Source of the DNA: Lobosporangium transversale
Lineage: Eukaryota > Mortierellomycota > Mortierellomycetes > Mortierellales > Mortierellaceae
Direction: 5' to 3'
Assembly (NCBI RefSeq): GCF_002105155.1
Contig: NW_019029013.1
Span: forward strand, 62,001-126,000
Length of the DNA stretch: 64,000 nucleotides
The notes under the pieces are model-generated. The model did no database searches. It saw nothing but the letters and a program-made list of their open reading frames with translations, and had not been told where the DNA came from. This document shows, piece after piece, positions 25,050-36,224 of this stretch. Positions within the stretch are counted from its first letter, which is position 1. Every line of letters begins with the position of its first letter. Made by a program: the position numbers and the translations under genes.

Positions 25050-25386
25050 TCTCTCTCTCTTTATTTTGATACACACATCAAAGCTCTTGTCTTTTTATTT
25101 ATTTATTTTATTTTTTGAACTTGACACGCTCTCTCCTGCTCTTTCCTCTCCATTCTCATTCTCATTCTCATTCTCCCATTCTCCCATTCTCATTCCTCCG
25201 CTCTTTACATCCATAAACCCATACGCGTACTCTCTTCATTCTTCTATTCACCCTCCTTCTTACTGTGCTCACTCTATTCCGCACTCTTCATTCTCTACTT
25301 TCTTTTTTTTTTTTTTTTTTCTTGCCCTTTCTCACCAACATCTGCTTGCTTACAACTTGCATGCATCACAATAAAACATTCGCTTC
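24353..25386 (+). promoter_or_regulatory. Antiporter 3' region and leader of the Hsp70-like gene
   Basis: No gene seen. There is an AATAAA at 24789-24794. From 25005 the + strand becomes a (CT)n microsatellite followed by CATTCT-type repeats (about 25140-25195) and stays pyrimidine-rich up to the start codon at 25387. Confidence 0.5.
25005..25061 (+). repeat. (CT)n microsatellite
   Basis: More than 20 near-perfect CT units, interrupted by one CCTT near 25048. Lies in the presumed promoter or 5' UTR of the Hsp70-like gene. Confidence 0.9.
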
Positions 25387-28300
25387 ATGAACTCATTCAA
25401 GTCCTCTATCAAAAATGCCTTCAAAAAGAAGGAAAAGTCTTTGAAAAACAGCAACATCAGTAATGGTAATGACAATCCATCCAATGCAGAGTCATTAGCA
25501 TCATCTTTTGTTGTTAAATCCAACGGTAGTACCACAACACACTCGATAGGTCATCAATCTGATGCTAGTTCCGTCAGGTCAAACACAATTGTTCGTTATG
25601 AAGGTTCTCCTTCGGCCCCTTTACCTTCCACACCTCACCCAGACAACAGCAACAGCTCCATATCAATCGTAGATCTTGCAGGATATGCACAGCCACAATC
25701 AACGGTCGCTGATCCCAATGGTTACAACACTGTTCCATCTTCAAAGGGAATTCATAGAGTACCCTATCCAGCTCCTTCTAATCCACAGTTAGTAGGGAAT
25801 ACACCCTTGGTCAGGACACAGAATGGACCAATAGGATCTTCAACTCTTGACGCTCGTTCATCAGAGACCGAACCTCGTGGACCGCAGGCAATTCAGGAAC
25901 ATCAACTCCACCCCCGACAGCAGCCAAGTGCACCAGTACCAGGGCCAGATATGAATATTCAGATGGTTGCGACAAGTGGGGGCAATCATTCCATGATGGA
26001 AGGTGCAACAGTTGATGATGATACAGATGATTTGACAACGTTGCATCGATCAGGAACGTTACCACCGTCATATAACAGTCTCAATATTCCACTCCCACCT
26101 TCTGCGCGGAATAATACAATCTATGAAGCCTCAGCACCGTCGCCAGATCTGGCCAATATTTCAACATCACCGAATACTGCTATGATGTCCTTTGATAACA
26201 ATTCTGCTGCTGGTGTTGGTATTTCCACGCCAGCCCATTCTCCAATGTCCTATGTGGCCCCGCCAAATGCTCCCTTATTGCCCAATCAGACTGATTCTAT
26301 TGGGATGTATCATAGTGCTACAATGCCATCTCCAGTACCAACAATTTCATCGGCATCACCTTCGAATCAAAGTTTCCATCGTCTTCAGCACCCATATGCG
26401 ATATCGAGTGCATCAGGCCCATGGAGTACAGCTAGTACAACTTCGCTTCCACAACATCAGCCATATTCACCTGCAACTTCTATCGCTGGCGCACAGAATT
26501 ATGGGCATCGGCCATATGTTATTCCAGGAAGTGAAAATCAAACGTATCCAATTATCATGGCCATTGATTGGGGTACAACATATTCCTCCATGGCATATGC
26601 GTTCCAACAGGATGGTGAAGTGCATGAAGTGTCTGCATGGTAAGTACAAATGAATAAACACACACTTTCTGCCTTAGAGTTATCTTTAATTTAATATGAA
26701 TTGGGTTTGGTTCCTGTGAAAAGGGACATGATAGTCATCACTTTTCCTGTCCTGTTACTGAGTGTAAAAACCATAGGCAAAGGAAAAAAGAGAGGAAAGC
26801 TCATGTGCTGAACTTTATGCAGATCGGACAAGAAAAAAATCGTCGACTTTTATGCTCACATCTCACATCTCACATCTTTCATTTTCGTTGGTTGAAACTC
26901 TGATAAAATAAACCTTCCAAAAAAAAAAAAAAAAAAAAAAATGGAATTTAGGCCTAAGCAAACGCACAACTATCCCAAAGTACCAACATGCAATTTGTAT
27001 GGACCAGGCTCAAAAGAGATTATCGAGTGGGGTTATCCAGCCAAACATGCAATCACAAAACCGCCGTTCAAGAACCACGTGCTGTTATCGAAATACAAGT
27101 TGCATCTCGATGAATCTGCAGGACCGCATCCACCCTTACCAAATGGATTGACAGTTGTAGACGCAATCGCGGATTATCTCCGACTCTTCCATGCACATGT
27201 TATTCAGGTATGAAACCTTAAAAGAAAATAATATTATGGTTTTTGAGTACAAGTCAATCTTAACATGCTTTTTTTCTTCCGTTCTTTCCTCCGCATAGAC
27301 GGTTCTTAAAGGATTTGGATCATCATTTGATCAGCAGCATATTCAGTACTGTCTTTCGGTTCCAGCCATGTGGACCGACAATGCCAAGGCGATGATGCGA
27401 CAAGCGGCCCTTCAGGCAGGGATGATCTCACCTTTAGACCCACCTCATCGACTTCTCTTAATTTCAGAGCCTGAGGCTGCGGCCTTGTACTGTGAAAAGA
27501 AGTGCGACCAATTTTCTATTGGACATGGTCAACGTTTCATGATCTGTGATGCAGGCGGTGGCACTGTGGATTTGATTGTCTTTGAAGTTGCTGTAGGACC
27601 TCAGGGGAGGACATTACGAGAAGTGACCCGTGGTAGCGGACATAGCTGTGGATCCATCTTCCTGGATGAGCGTATGGAAGCTCTGTTGAGACGACGATTC
27701 GCAAAATGGCAAGAGAAAGGATTGACAGCAGGAAATTGGGTTCAGTTGATGGAAACCTTTATTCATAATGTGAAGCCATTGTTCGATGGTATTGAAGATC
27801 AATATATTACAATGCCAGCTGTGCCTGGAAGAGCAGAGCTGACGGATTATGACATTGGATTAGAAGACGGGGTGTTAACAATCAGTGCCGAAGAAATGAG
27901 GCGCGAAGTTTTTGATCCTGTAGTGAATGATGTTCTACGATTGATTCAACACCAGTTACAACAGACACAGTATCAATGTAATGCCATTTTCCTTGTCGGA
28001 GGGTTTGGATGTTCGAGCTATTTACATTCTAGAGTCCAGGCCGAGTTTGGATCTAGAGTGCCGATGATTGGAGTGCCTCCGAGGGCGGAGCTAGCTGTGG
28101 TCCGTGGAGCAGCCTATGCAGGGCTGATGCCTCGGACGATTACTCAACGTGTGGCGCGTCGTTGGTACGGAGTGGATTCATTGATGGCTTTTGAAGAAGG
28201 TGTGGACGCTGCACACAAGAAGGTTCGAGACCGAGAGGGTATGATTCGAGCTCGGGATCGATTCTCGGTCTATGTCTCACCAGGACAACCTATTGGTGTA

Positions 28301-28579
28301 GATGAATGTATCACGAAACGCTACATTACATATCAATACCCAAAACCTGTCAATTCGCCCCTGTTTGCATGTTCATCCATGAATTTGCCTCGGTATGTGG
28401 ATTCACCATTGGTGGAGAAGATCGGGGATTTCTTGATTCCACTACCGTTTGTACCAGGCGCCCAACCGGGTCATAAAATGGTCTTTGAGCTAAGAATGTA
28501 TTTCGGAGCTACAGAGATTAGGGCTGAAGCCGAAGTGAATGGCATGGTAGTTAGTACGCGGTGTCAATTTTCAGGATAA
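25387..28579 (+). CDS. Hsp70-like (HSPA12-type) actin-fold ATPase with long N-terminal extension
   Basis: Exons 25387-26639, 26952-27207 and 27299-28579 join in phase to give 929 aa. The nucleotide-binding fold starts near residue 388: phosphate-1 motif AIDWGTTYSSMAY (392-404), WPKQ..KVPT..IIEWG..A, phosphate-2 motif DAGGGTVDL (587-595) and adenosine motif LVGGFGCSSYL (about 735-745). The spacing and the roughly 540-residue core match fungal proteins related to HSPA12A/B rather than canonical Hsp70. There is no typical substrate-binding beta-domain or EEVD end, and the chain ends about 180 residues after the adenosine motif. Residues 1-385 are Ser/Pro/Asn/Gln-rich and disordered, with a basic start (SSIKNAFKKKEKSLKN). 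Client and function of the family are poorly known. An AATAAA follows at 28755. Confidence 0.9.
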
Positions 28580-29025
28580 AAAAAAAAAAGGGAGGAAGGG
28601 TTAAAAAGAAGGAAAGAAGGAAAAAAAATGCACAACTTGTTTATCCGTCCTGGGATGGCTACTAGAAACGACACACCGATATACCCATTATATATAATCA
28701 TCTCTTAACATTCCCTCCTCTTCCTCAGCTACATATTGTAAAGTAGAGGTTAATAATAAAAAAAGATACGATGGTACGATAGAATGATATTAAAGCTCTA
28801 ATTACAAGTGGTGTAGAACAAGATGTTTAAACACTCACCCATGGAAGTATAAATGATGATCTTTTTTTTTTCTCTGCTTCCTTTTTTTGGGGGGGAGTTT
28901 CATTGGCACAAAAATAGTTCTGTTTCAAATTTGCCCACTTAAAGGATTTGCGAACTATGATTAATTTAAAAAAAGGAGAAAAATGGTCAGTGCGGATTTG
29001 ACTTTCTGTTTGACCTGTGAATCTC

Positions 29026-29067
29026 TTATTCAGCCCCGAATCCTCGGTGAAAGGGGGGGCTGGATAA
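29026..29067. other. Stable GC-rich hairpin
   Basis: TTATTCAGCCCC (29026-29037) and GGGGCTGGATAA (29056-29067) form a 12-position stem with one G-T-type mismatch around an 18-nt loop, followed by A-rich sequence ending in about 20 A. It lies about 450 bp past the Hsp70-like gene. Function unknown; a structured RNA or a transposon remnant are both possible. Confidence 0.45.
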
Positions 29068-29360
29068 ATAAACAACAGCAACAAAAAAAAAAAAAAAAAA
29101 AACATTGTGTAGATGTACATGAACAAGTTCTATAACTTACATTCTGATCTATCTTCGTGTCGATAGAGTCTCCATGTTGGGTTAAGGGAAGAAAGAAATT
29201 TAGTGCACGAAAAAAAATAAAATATTAAAAAAGGACAAATGAAGGGAATGTCTGTGCGTGCATGAATGGGGGTTGCACTTTTGCAACCACATTATTTACA
29301 TGCTGTCGTCATGTATGGTATAGATGTGTGTGTATATGGAGGCAGGAAATTCTCGCTTCG

Positions 29361-29393
<33 letters not shown>

Positions 29394-31219
29394 CCCCAAT
29401 GGGATGATTTTTGTGTAAATACCATACCATTCTTGCTACTTGCAATGTTTACTCGCTTTCTACTGAACGATTTCTTATAATTGAACGTATTTGATCATCT
29501 TACATGTAGTCAGTTACAGGAAAAAAAAAGAAAAAGAAAAAGAAAAAAGAAATGCTGGTAGTTATTTCTACTTTGAGGTATTCAGAACAAGTTGATATAC
29601 AATAGACCCAGTAAGCTTAAAGCATCAATCGAAATATCATTTCTACCATTTAATAGGGAAAAAAAAAAAAAAAAAGCGTAAAGCGTAAAGAGTAAAGAGT
29701 AAAGGTAAAGACTATTCAACTGCTTTTTTACACACAAGCAATGATATTGACACATACTGGAATGTCTATTAAATACACAGATTGTTTGGACTTAATATGC
29801 ATCGCGTATAATTAGGCATGTTCCTACATTTGGTAGGGTTTGATGAAAATGCAAACAAACAGCCATGGGCTGCAAGCCACATGTCTCTTACTCATGCTGA
29901 CCTTCACAACTTATGAATAAAAATAATGTCTCCTACAAATGATACATTAATAGTATATATCTTTATATCCTGCTACGTGGTGGGTAATATCAACACTTTG
30001 CTTTATAGATCTTATTCAGAGTATTGTTATTCCCATAATATCATAAATTCCAATATACATTGATAAAGTTTTCTTGTAAGCACTCCGGAATATAATACTA
30101 ATGATAATAAAAAGGTGCTATCGAACAACTTGTTTGCTAATTAGAAAGATGGCTTTGAGTGCTTAAAAGAGTGAAGATTTCCACCTTTCTATTGTATCTG
30201 ATCTGACGACCCGAAAGCTTATTGTAGATTACTCCTTTTTCTTGTTCTTCCTGTCCTCGTGGCAAAAGCGTGCTGTGCGAATGTTTATTTTATTTCCTCC
30301 GCTCTTTGCTCTCAAGTTCAAAATCTTTTCATGTACGTCCGTTTGTGTTTAGTATAGGTGTGGGCCTTTGGGCAAGGATGTTGTTCCTTTTCCTTTCTTT
30401 CCTTAAGTTGATCTTCATCCGTATTTCAGCGATCTCCTATACTTTTCATATCATCGCTAAAATAACAATACTAATAATGAGAGTAGTAAAAAAATAAAAA
30501 AATAAAAAAAAAAAAGAAAAGAAAAAGAAAAATGTTACGCTTGCAAATATTCAGATATCGGCAATGACTTAATCAAATCGTTGAAGATCAACCTCGTTTC
30601 CTTTTCTTTACAAGAAAAGAGATTTTCAATGGTATGTACTCGATATCGGTACAGGGATTACCAGCATTACTGCCGCTCCCTTCCCTCGCCTTGCATTCCA
30701 ACAGCCTTCTTCCAATTTACGAATCTCTAGATTTGCAAGAAAGGATTCAATGCCATTATGGATCAAGGAAAGCTGATATTAAAAGGAGGTTGCTATGATC
30801 TTTGAATGACAGCTTGGCGTAATATATGGTCATCAGTTAAACTTGACAAGGAGAAAAAAATAAATAGGCAAGGTTCATCAGGACAGTAGAGGGTTGTATT
30901 GGGTTGAGGGAGCGCGCGAGAGCGACATTAAATGATCTCGAGCCGTTTTTAACATCAGAAGAGATGTTTCGAATGGTACTTTCCCGCAAATTCCGAAGAG
31001 CAGTAACAAAACGGTAAAGAGGATGAGTCCAGCCATTATGCATGAGAATGGGACAAAGGATGGATTGGGCACGAGTATCCCTTTGCGGGATGCTATACGT
31101 ATCAACAAACTCAAAACCGTATCTATAATGCATGGACTCGTATCGCCTAATGTTTGCCCCCTAGCCCTGCTGACATTTATACTGAGATAAACAAGCAAGG
31201 ACATCTCAAGGTCAGTGTG

Positions 31220-31256
<37 letters not shown>

Positions 31257-33299
31257 CAAACACAAGGAATGATCAGCTGGAGAGCCATCGTTGCATTTTA
31301 TATGTTTTGGCGGTGTTTTAAGCCTTACTCGTGCTCAGTTGGCGGCCTTCCTTCAAGTTACTTTCACCGCAATGCGTTTATGAAGCACTAAAGAGCGACT
31401 TAAGCCTCATTGAGACCATATCTTTTACCACAGAATGGTGGATTATGCAAACATCGGTATTGAGCAGCTTGAGTGACTCTTAAGTGGAGGTCAGATTATT
31501 TCATATCAGTTTCCTTTGTATGCCCATGTGTTATCATCCTTCCATACAAAGAAACAAAAAAAAAAAAAGAAAAAAAAATAACGATTGTAGCGAGTATAGA
31601 AATCTTTCACATTCATGCTTTATAATGCATGTATGTTTATTACGTTCAAAAGCATAAATATGTTGCCAATCACCAATGTCTTTTGTGTTCAACAAATTAT
31701 AGGTTAGTCCAAAAGGAGCGCATAGAACAGACAGAGGAGGCTTTTTGAAAGAACCAATAGTTTTCCTGGGATAAATGGATTACAGATCTTAGGACTAGGA
31801 AAGACTAAAAGGTTCTCTTTGTTTTTCTAGGGCTATTAAAATTCGCTCCGCAGAAAGCTTCTATCAAATCTGGGGTAAGAGCCTAGATCTAGCAAGTATG
31901 GGACGATCAAACCCACGTAAAACTATCGTTATAGTTCCTGCTTAATATTATTAGTCACGGATAGTACCGAATCCACGACACAGTTAGCTCCCACTGTCAT
32001 CAAAGTCAATAGCTTACGAGATATCTCAAGAAATATCATTTTTTTGCAGTGCAGTGCTAAGCAGTAGCTCATCGGGGGATTTTTTATGTATTTTATCTAT
32101 CATCAGGATACTACAAGAATCTTGTATAGTGATAGTTAGTTTTGTGGAAAGACCATCTATTTTTTTTTTTTTTTTTGCACAGACAATCAATATTACAGAC
32201 TTTTTTTTAAGTGCTAGAATGAGTAAAATGCATTTTGCATGACCTTTGAATCATTTTACAAGCTCTGGATAAAGACCCATAGCTATGTGTCTTCATAGTA
32301 GCCTATCAAGCGAAAGGTTTATTCTAGTATCCATCTCTTTTGTTTATACGTTTTTCTTGGATGCGTATGTTCCTGTAAGGTTTGTATCCAGAGCTTCAGT
32401 GTTTTCGCGAGATTGAAACCAAAATCCATCCCTTATTATGTACAGGCCTCATGAGTTACAAAAAACTTGACTATTGGCCTAAAGAGCACCGTCGATAGTA
32501 CTGCAGCAAGCACCAGTCATCTACTGCACTTTCCCCCCTATCATTGCTATTACCGCCTATATTCCATACTCATGTTTCGTTCTGTTTTATCCCTTGTTTG
32601 CTTCCCTTCTTAATATAATTCCTCAACCGCCCTATTCAGCGCGAAAAAATGTCGATGATGGCTGGAGATGTTTTTTATTGGCCATGCTAAACAAGCTAGG
32701 CTGTTTGTGCGAAATCTTAACGAGGGATTGGGGCAAGGAAGTCAGGCTACAAAAAAAGAGAAAGCCAGCATGTTAGTAGCGAAGCCCCTCGACATATCCT
32801 TTATTATGGCGTATCATCCCCCTGCACTCAAACTTTACTTTGCCCTTTTGTTTGGGTAATTGAGGAGACATGTTCCCTTGCCCTGCATGCCCCTTTCTCG
32901 CCAATCTTGCTTTTCTTGATGTCGGACGAATGTCCCGCAGAATCTAACTTGTGTGTCCAATCTTTGGACGTCCTGTCGTGTTGATATCCACAAATCGAGG
33001 TCGCCCGCATTATGTGATGCATTGTGAGGAGCAAAAAAATAAAAAAATATAATAAAACAATGAGCAAGAGAGTGGGAGCAATCAAGAAGAAAGAAGAGAG
33101 GATACAAGAAACTTTGGAGAAAAATCGGCTACTGCATTTCGTCTTTTTCTTTTTTGAGCATCTGTTGTTCTATTTCCATGTAATTGCATTTATATAATGC
33201 AAAGGATTGCTGTGCCAAGAATGAATGATGAATATAGAGCACTATTTTTTATAATCAACTCAACTTGGTCTTATCCTCTTTTTATTTTTTATTTTTTAT

Positions 33300-33720
33300 T
33301 TTTTATTTTTTATTTTTTTACCTTCATTCTCTTTCTGTGCCTCATAATTATTCTGCTTCCTCCCCTGCACCCAATCCATTTTGTCAACTTACTCTACTAC
33401 ACTTTTTTTCTTGTATATCTGCTCGCTCTCAATTTCCTCTCGGCTCCACTTTTACACTACACGTTATTGTGTGCATGTAGGTGCATCTCTCAATACACAT
33501 GCTCTCATCATACTTTGAAGGCCAACAATTGACTCGAGACCCTTGCCCATAATTGTTGCCAAATAAGTCCTCTCCCCAAATCTTCTAAATCTTGCCTCAT
33601 AAACTCTTCGTCATCCGAATCTTTGTATTACCTCTCTCCTCCTTTTCGTCTTTTTTCGCGCGCACCCCCTTACTCTCTTCCATTATTTTACCTCTTACAT
33701 CCGAACGCACAACTCAAGAA
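33300..33720 (+). promoter_or_regulatory. Orphan pyrimidine-rich tract (possible promoter or leader)
   Basis: A C/T-rich + strand tract like those preceding the coding genes, but followed by no convincing gene. A 93-aa frame (33592-33873) begins inside it and ends without a recognisable domain. It could start a non-coding RNA or be a distant 5' exon of the bZIP gene. Inference only. Confidence 0.2.
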
Positions 33721-34911
33721 AAAATAGTTTACTCAGCTCTTCCAACTAACATCCCGGATTCGGACTCGGACTCTAAACAAACACTAGACTTCCATGTACG
33801 CCATCATATAACAGAACCCACTAGCCGACTTGATCATACGGGAGGAGGACGTTTCTCTTTGAAATGCACATGACACTCCCCACTTTTAATACACATCATT
33901 GTTTTTACCCAATTGCCACAATTTGTCCCACCATGTAACATCCGTACATCTCATGCGCCTACATTTTTAAAATTTCCCGCGCCCCAAAAAGATGGAAACG
34001 CAATGCCGTTTTGGTGTATAAATGTGTGTGCGTTTATTTTCTTTCTTTTTTTTTTTATGAAATCAATGCCGCTTATGTGTTTGTGTTTGTAATCTGGCTT
34101 ACAAAACGAATGTTGTGTCTCTTTCGCCTTTGCTTGAACCCTTATCCTTTATTTTCTCATCCTTTTACTTATGCTTCATTCGTTGCCCTCCTAAATATTC
34201 TCTAGGTTTTTTTTTTTTTTTTTAAAAAAAATATTTATTTCACCTGCTATTTTGTCAATAACCATCTTTCGTCGCTATTCCTCGTTTGTTTCTTGAGAAT
34301 TCTTCCTCATTTCTTCACGTAAGAAGTGGTATATTATTGTGGGCCATTTTCTGTCTCTATTTTCAAACGTTTTGGTTTCTTGTGTCAATACTCACATCTG
34401 ATCACACTAAGTCCACGCGATCTGGAATCTTTATTCCAGTGGTTTATAGTCAATGCTCTAAGTCAATTTAAGCGGTGCTAATATCTAATATTTGCAATTT
34501 GAGGAAGCGTGAGTGTTCTACCTCGTTTGGTGGCTGGTGGATCGGTTGAAGTGACTTCAGTACCGCAGCTCATAATCCTTTATACTCTTGAATTTGTATG
34601 TGTGTGTACTTGGTCGAATTGAGTTGTTGAGCATTAAAGCGCGTTTTGAATTTATGGATAGCAAGCTCTGTGCTCTATCCTTTCCTTTTTCAAGCAGCTC
34701 TTTTTTTTTTTTTTTTTTTTTTTTTGAACTAGACGGGGAGATGGAGGTAATTCATAGTTAGGTCGTTGCACAGATCTCCATTCCGTGTGCCCTGTTCCTG
34801 AATGTTCTATGAATCCTCATTAAAAGGCACACTAGCAGATGTATTTTTTGTTTATTTTTTTTTCAATCCATTGAAGACTCACCCTTTTGACCGTTGGCAT
34901 CAATGCAGACA

Positions 34912-34963
34912 GGGGGGCTCCGTGGTTTCCCAAACCACTAGAACATCCTTGATGGTTCTCCCC
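34912..34963. other. Multibranched secondary-structure element
   Basis: GTGGTTT-CCC-AAACCAC (34922-34938) is a perfect 7-bp stem with a 3-nt loop. It is directly followed by AGAACATC/GATGGTTCT (34940-34959), an 8-bp stem with one bulge. Both are enclosed by a G run (34912-34917) facing CCCC (34960-34963), so the 52 nt can fold as a compact three-way junction. No known RNA family is recognised. Confidence 0.4.
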
Positions 34964-36224
34964 TCATCCCTATATATTACATTGCTCTTTTCTACTATAT
35001 CCCCTATCACCTGGAGCACATTGTTTAACATACAATCAGCAGCTTATTGCTTCGTTTTCAATGCTCTCCACACAACATATAATTGCTTTTTCATTCTTCA
35101 ATCCAAAACGCATCATGATATGTCCCTAAACAAAAAAAAAAAGAGATCTTAAATTCGCAGCAGGAGGATGGGCAGTAGCTTAAATTTTACCTTTGTGTGC
35201 ATAGTTGAACATGGCCGCAAGGGTTACTCAATTTTAAAGTAGATCTGTTTGTTTTATTTTGGTGTTACTCTACAAGAGAATTATGCACTGAATCTACCAT
35301 ATGATGATTCTAAAGACATGTTTCTGGAGTGGATGTCAATCCAGATCCCCTGAAAGGGAAAGTGGAGAGTCGGGTGGAAGCAGCAAGGACAAAAAAAAAA
35401 AAAAAAAAGAACAAATAGATGGAGAGGCAGCATCAACAATTTTAACGGTATTGATAATATATGCCAGCTGGGAGAAGGGGGTATGTTGGAAAAAGGGGCA
35501 TGATGCTGATCAAACAGAATGAAGGATGGATGGGTGATGATGACATGAGCCATGGGCCAAGGGATCATAAGATCATTAATCATTGGTGCACAAAGATGCC
35601 TGTGTTTGATTCTTTTATTTTATTTCCTTCTGCTGTGTGCCCCTGGGACTTTTTCTTGCAATCGTGAAAAACAAACTTGACATGGGTATGGCCTATTATT
35701 TAAACTGAGTTTGATCGTTCTTTGGGCAATATGACTCAGCGTGGCAAAACCTTCTCATATGCGCGCCTTGATGAAAATCGTGTATTGTAGTAATACGCTT
35801 GTATGGGCCTATAAGATCAGATGGACGCATGGACCATGGCTCTGTCCCTCCCTTCTTGCTGCTTCGTTTTTATTTCTTTGCCTCTATTCATGTACTTGTT
35901 CGTTCTTTACTCTCATCTCAGAATATTATACCACTCCCTTGTCTTTCCTTTTCTTTTCTTCTTTCTTTTAATTTTAATTTCACTTCCTCTAACCCCTATT
36001 AGTGCCCCCTGTTCATGCACTCTTATTAGACTCTCATATAACATCCAGGCCTAACTCCAACGATAGGAATAGCAGCGCTTCAGGGACAATCTGACAGTCT
36101 TAGCTTTACTTCGTGCTTCGTCATCACTGGTTTACTTCCATAGAGCGAGAGTGTACCTTCGACCAGCTTTCTTTTACGTCCTTTTAGTCCTTCCAACATA
36201 TCGCTCCACAATCCTCACGCAGAA

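Larger units (their letters stand above)
28580..36224. other. 7.6-kb gene-poor stretch
   Basis: No supportable protein gene. The stretch contains long homopolymers (A30 at 31220-31249, T23 near 34701), two notable hairpins listed separately, a heptanucleotide repeat at 33281-33318, and a pyrimidine-rich tract at 33300-33720. The overlapping - strand frames at 31288-30837 and the + frame at 33592-33873 have no recognisable domain. AATAAA at 28755-28760 may end the Hsp70-like transcript. From about 35865 the + strand turns pyrimidine-rich, presumably the leader of the bZIP gene. Confidence 0.55.

Noticed and set aside
30837-31288. Overlapping 98- and 136-aa - strand frames
   Set aside because: Two frames are equally open, one includes translated T runs, and neither resembles a known protein or has supporting exons.
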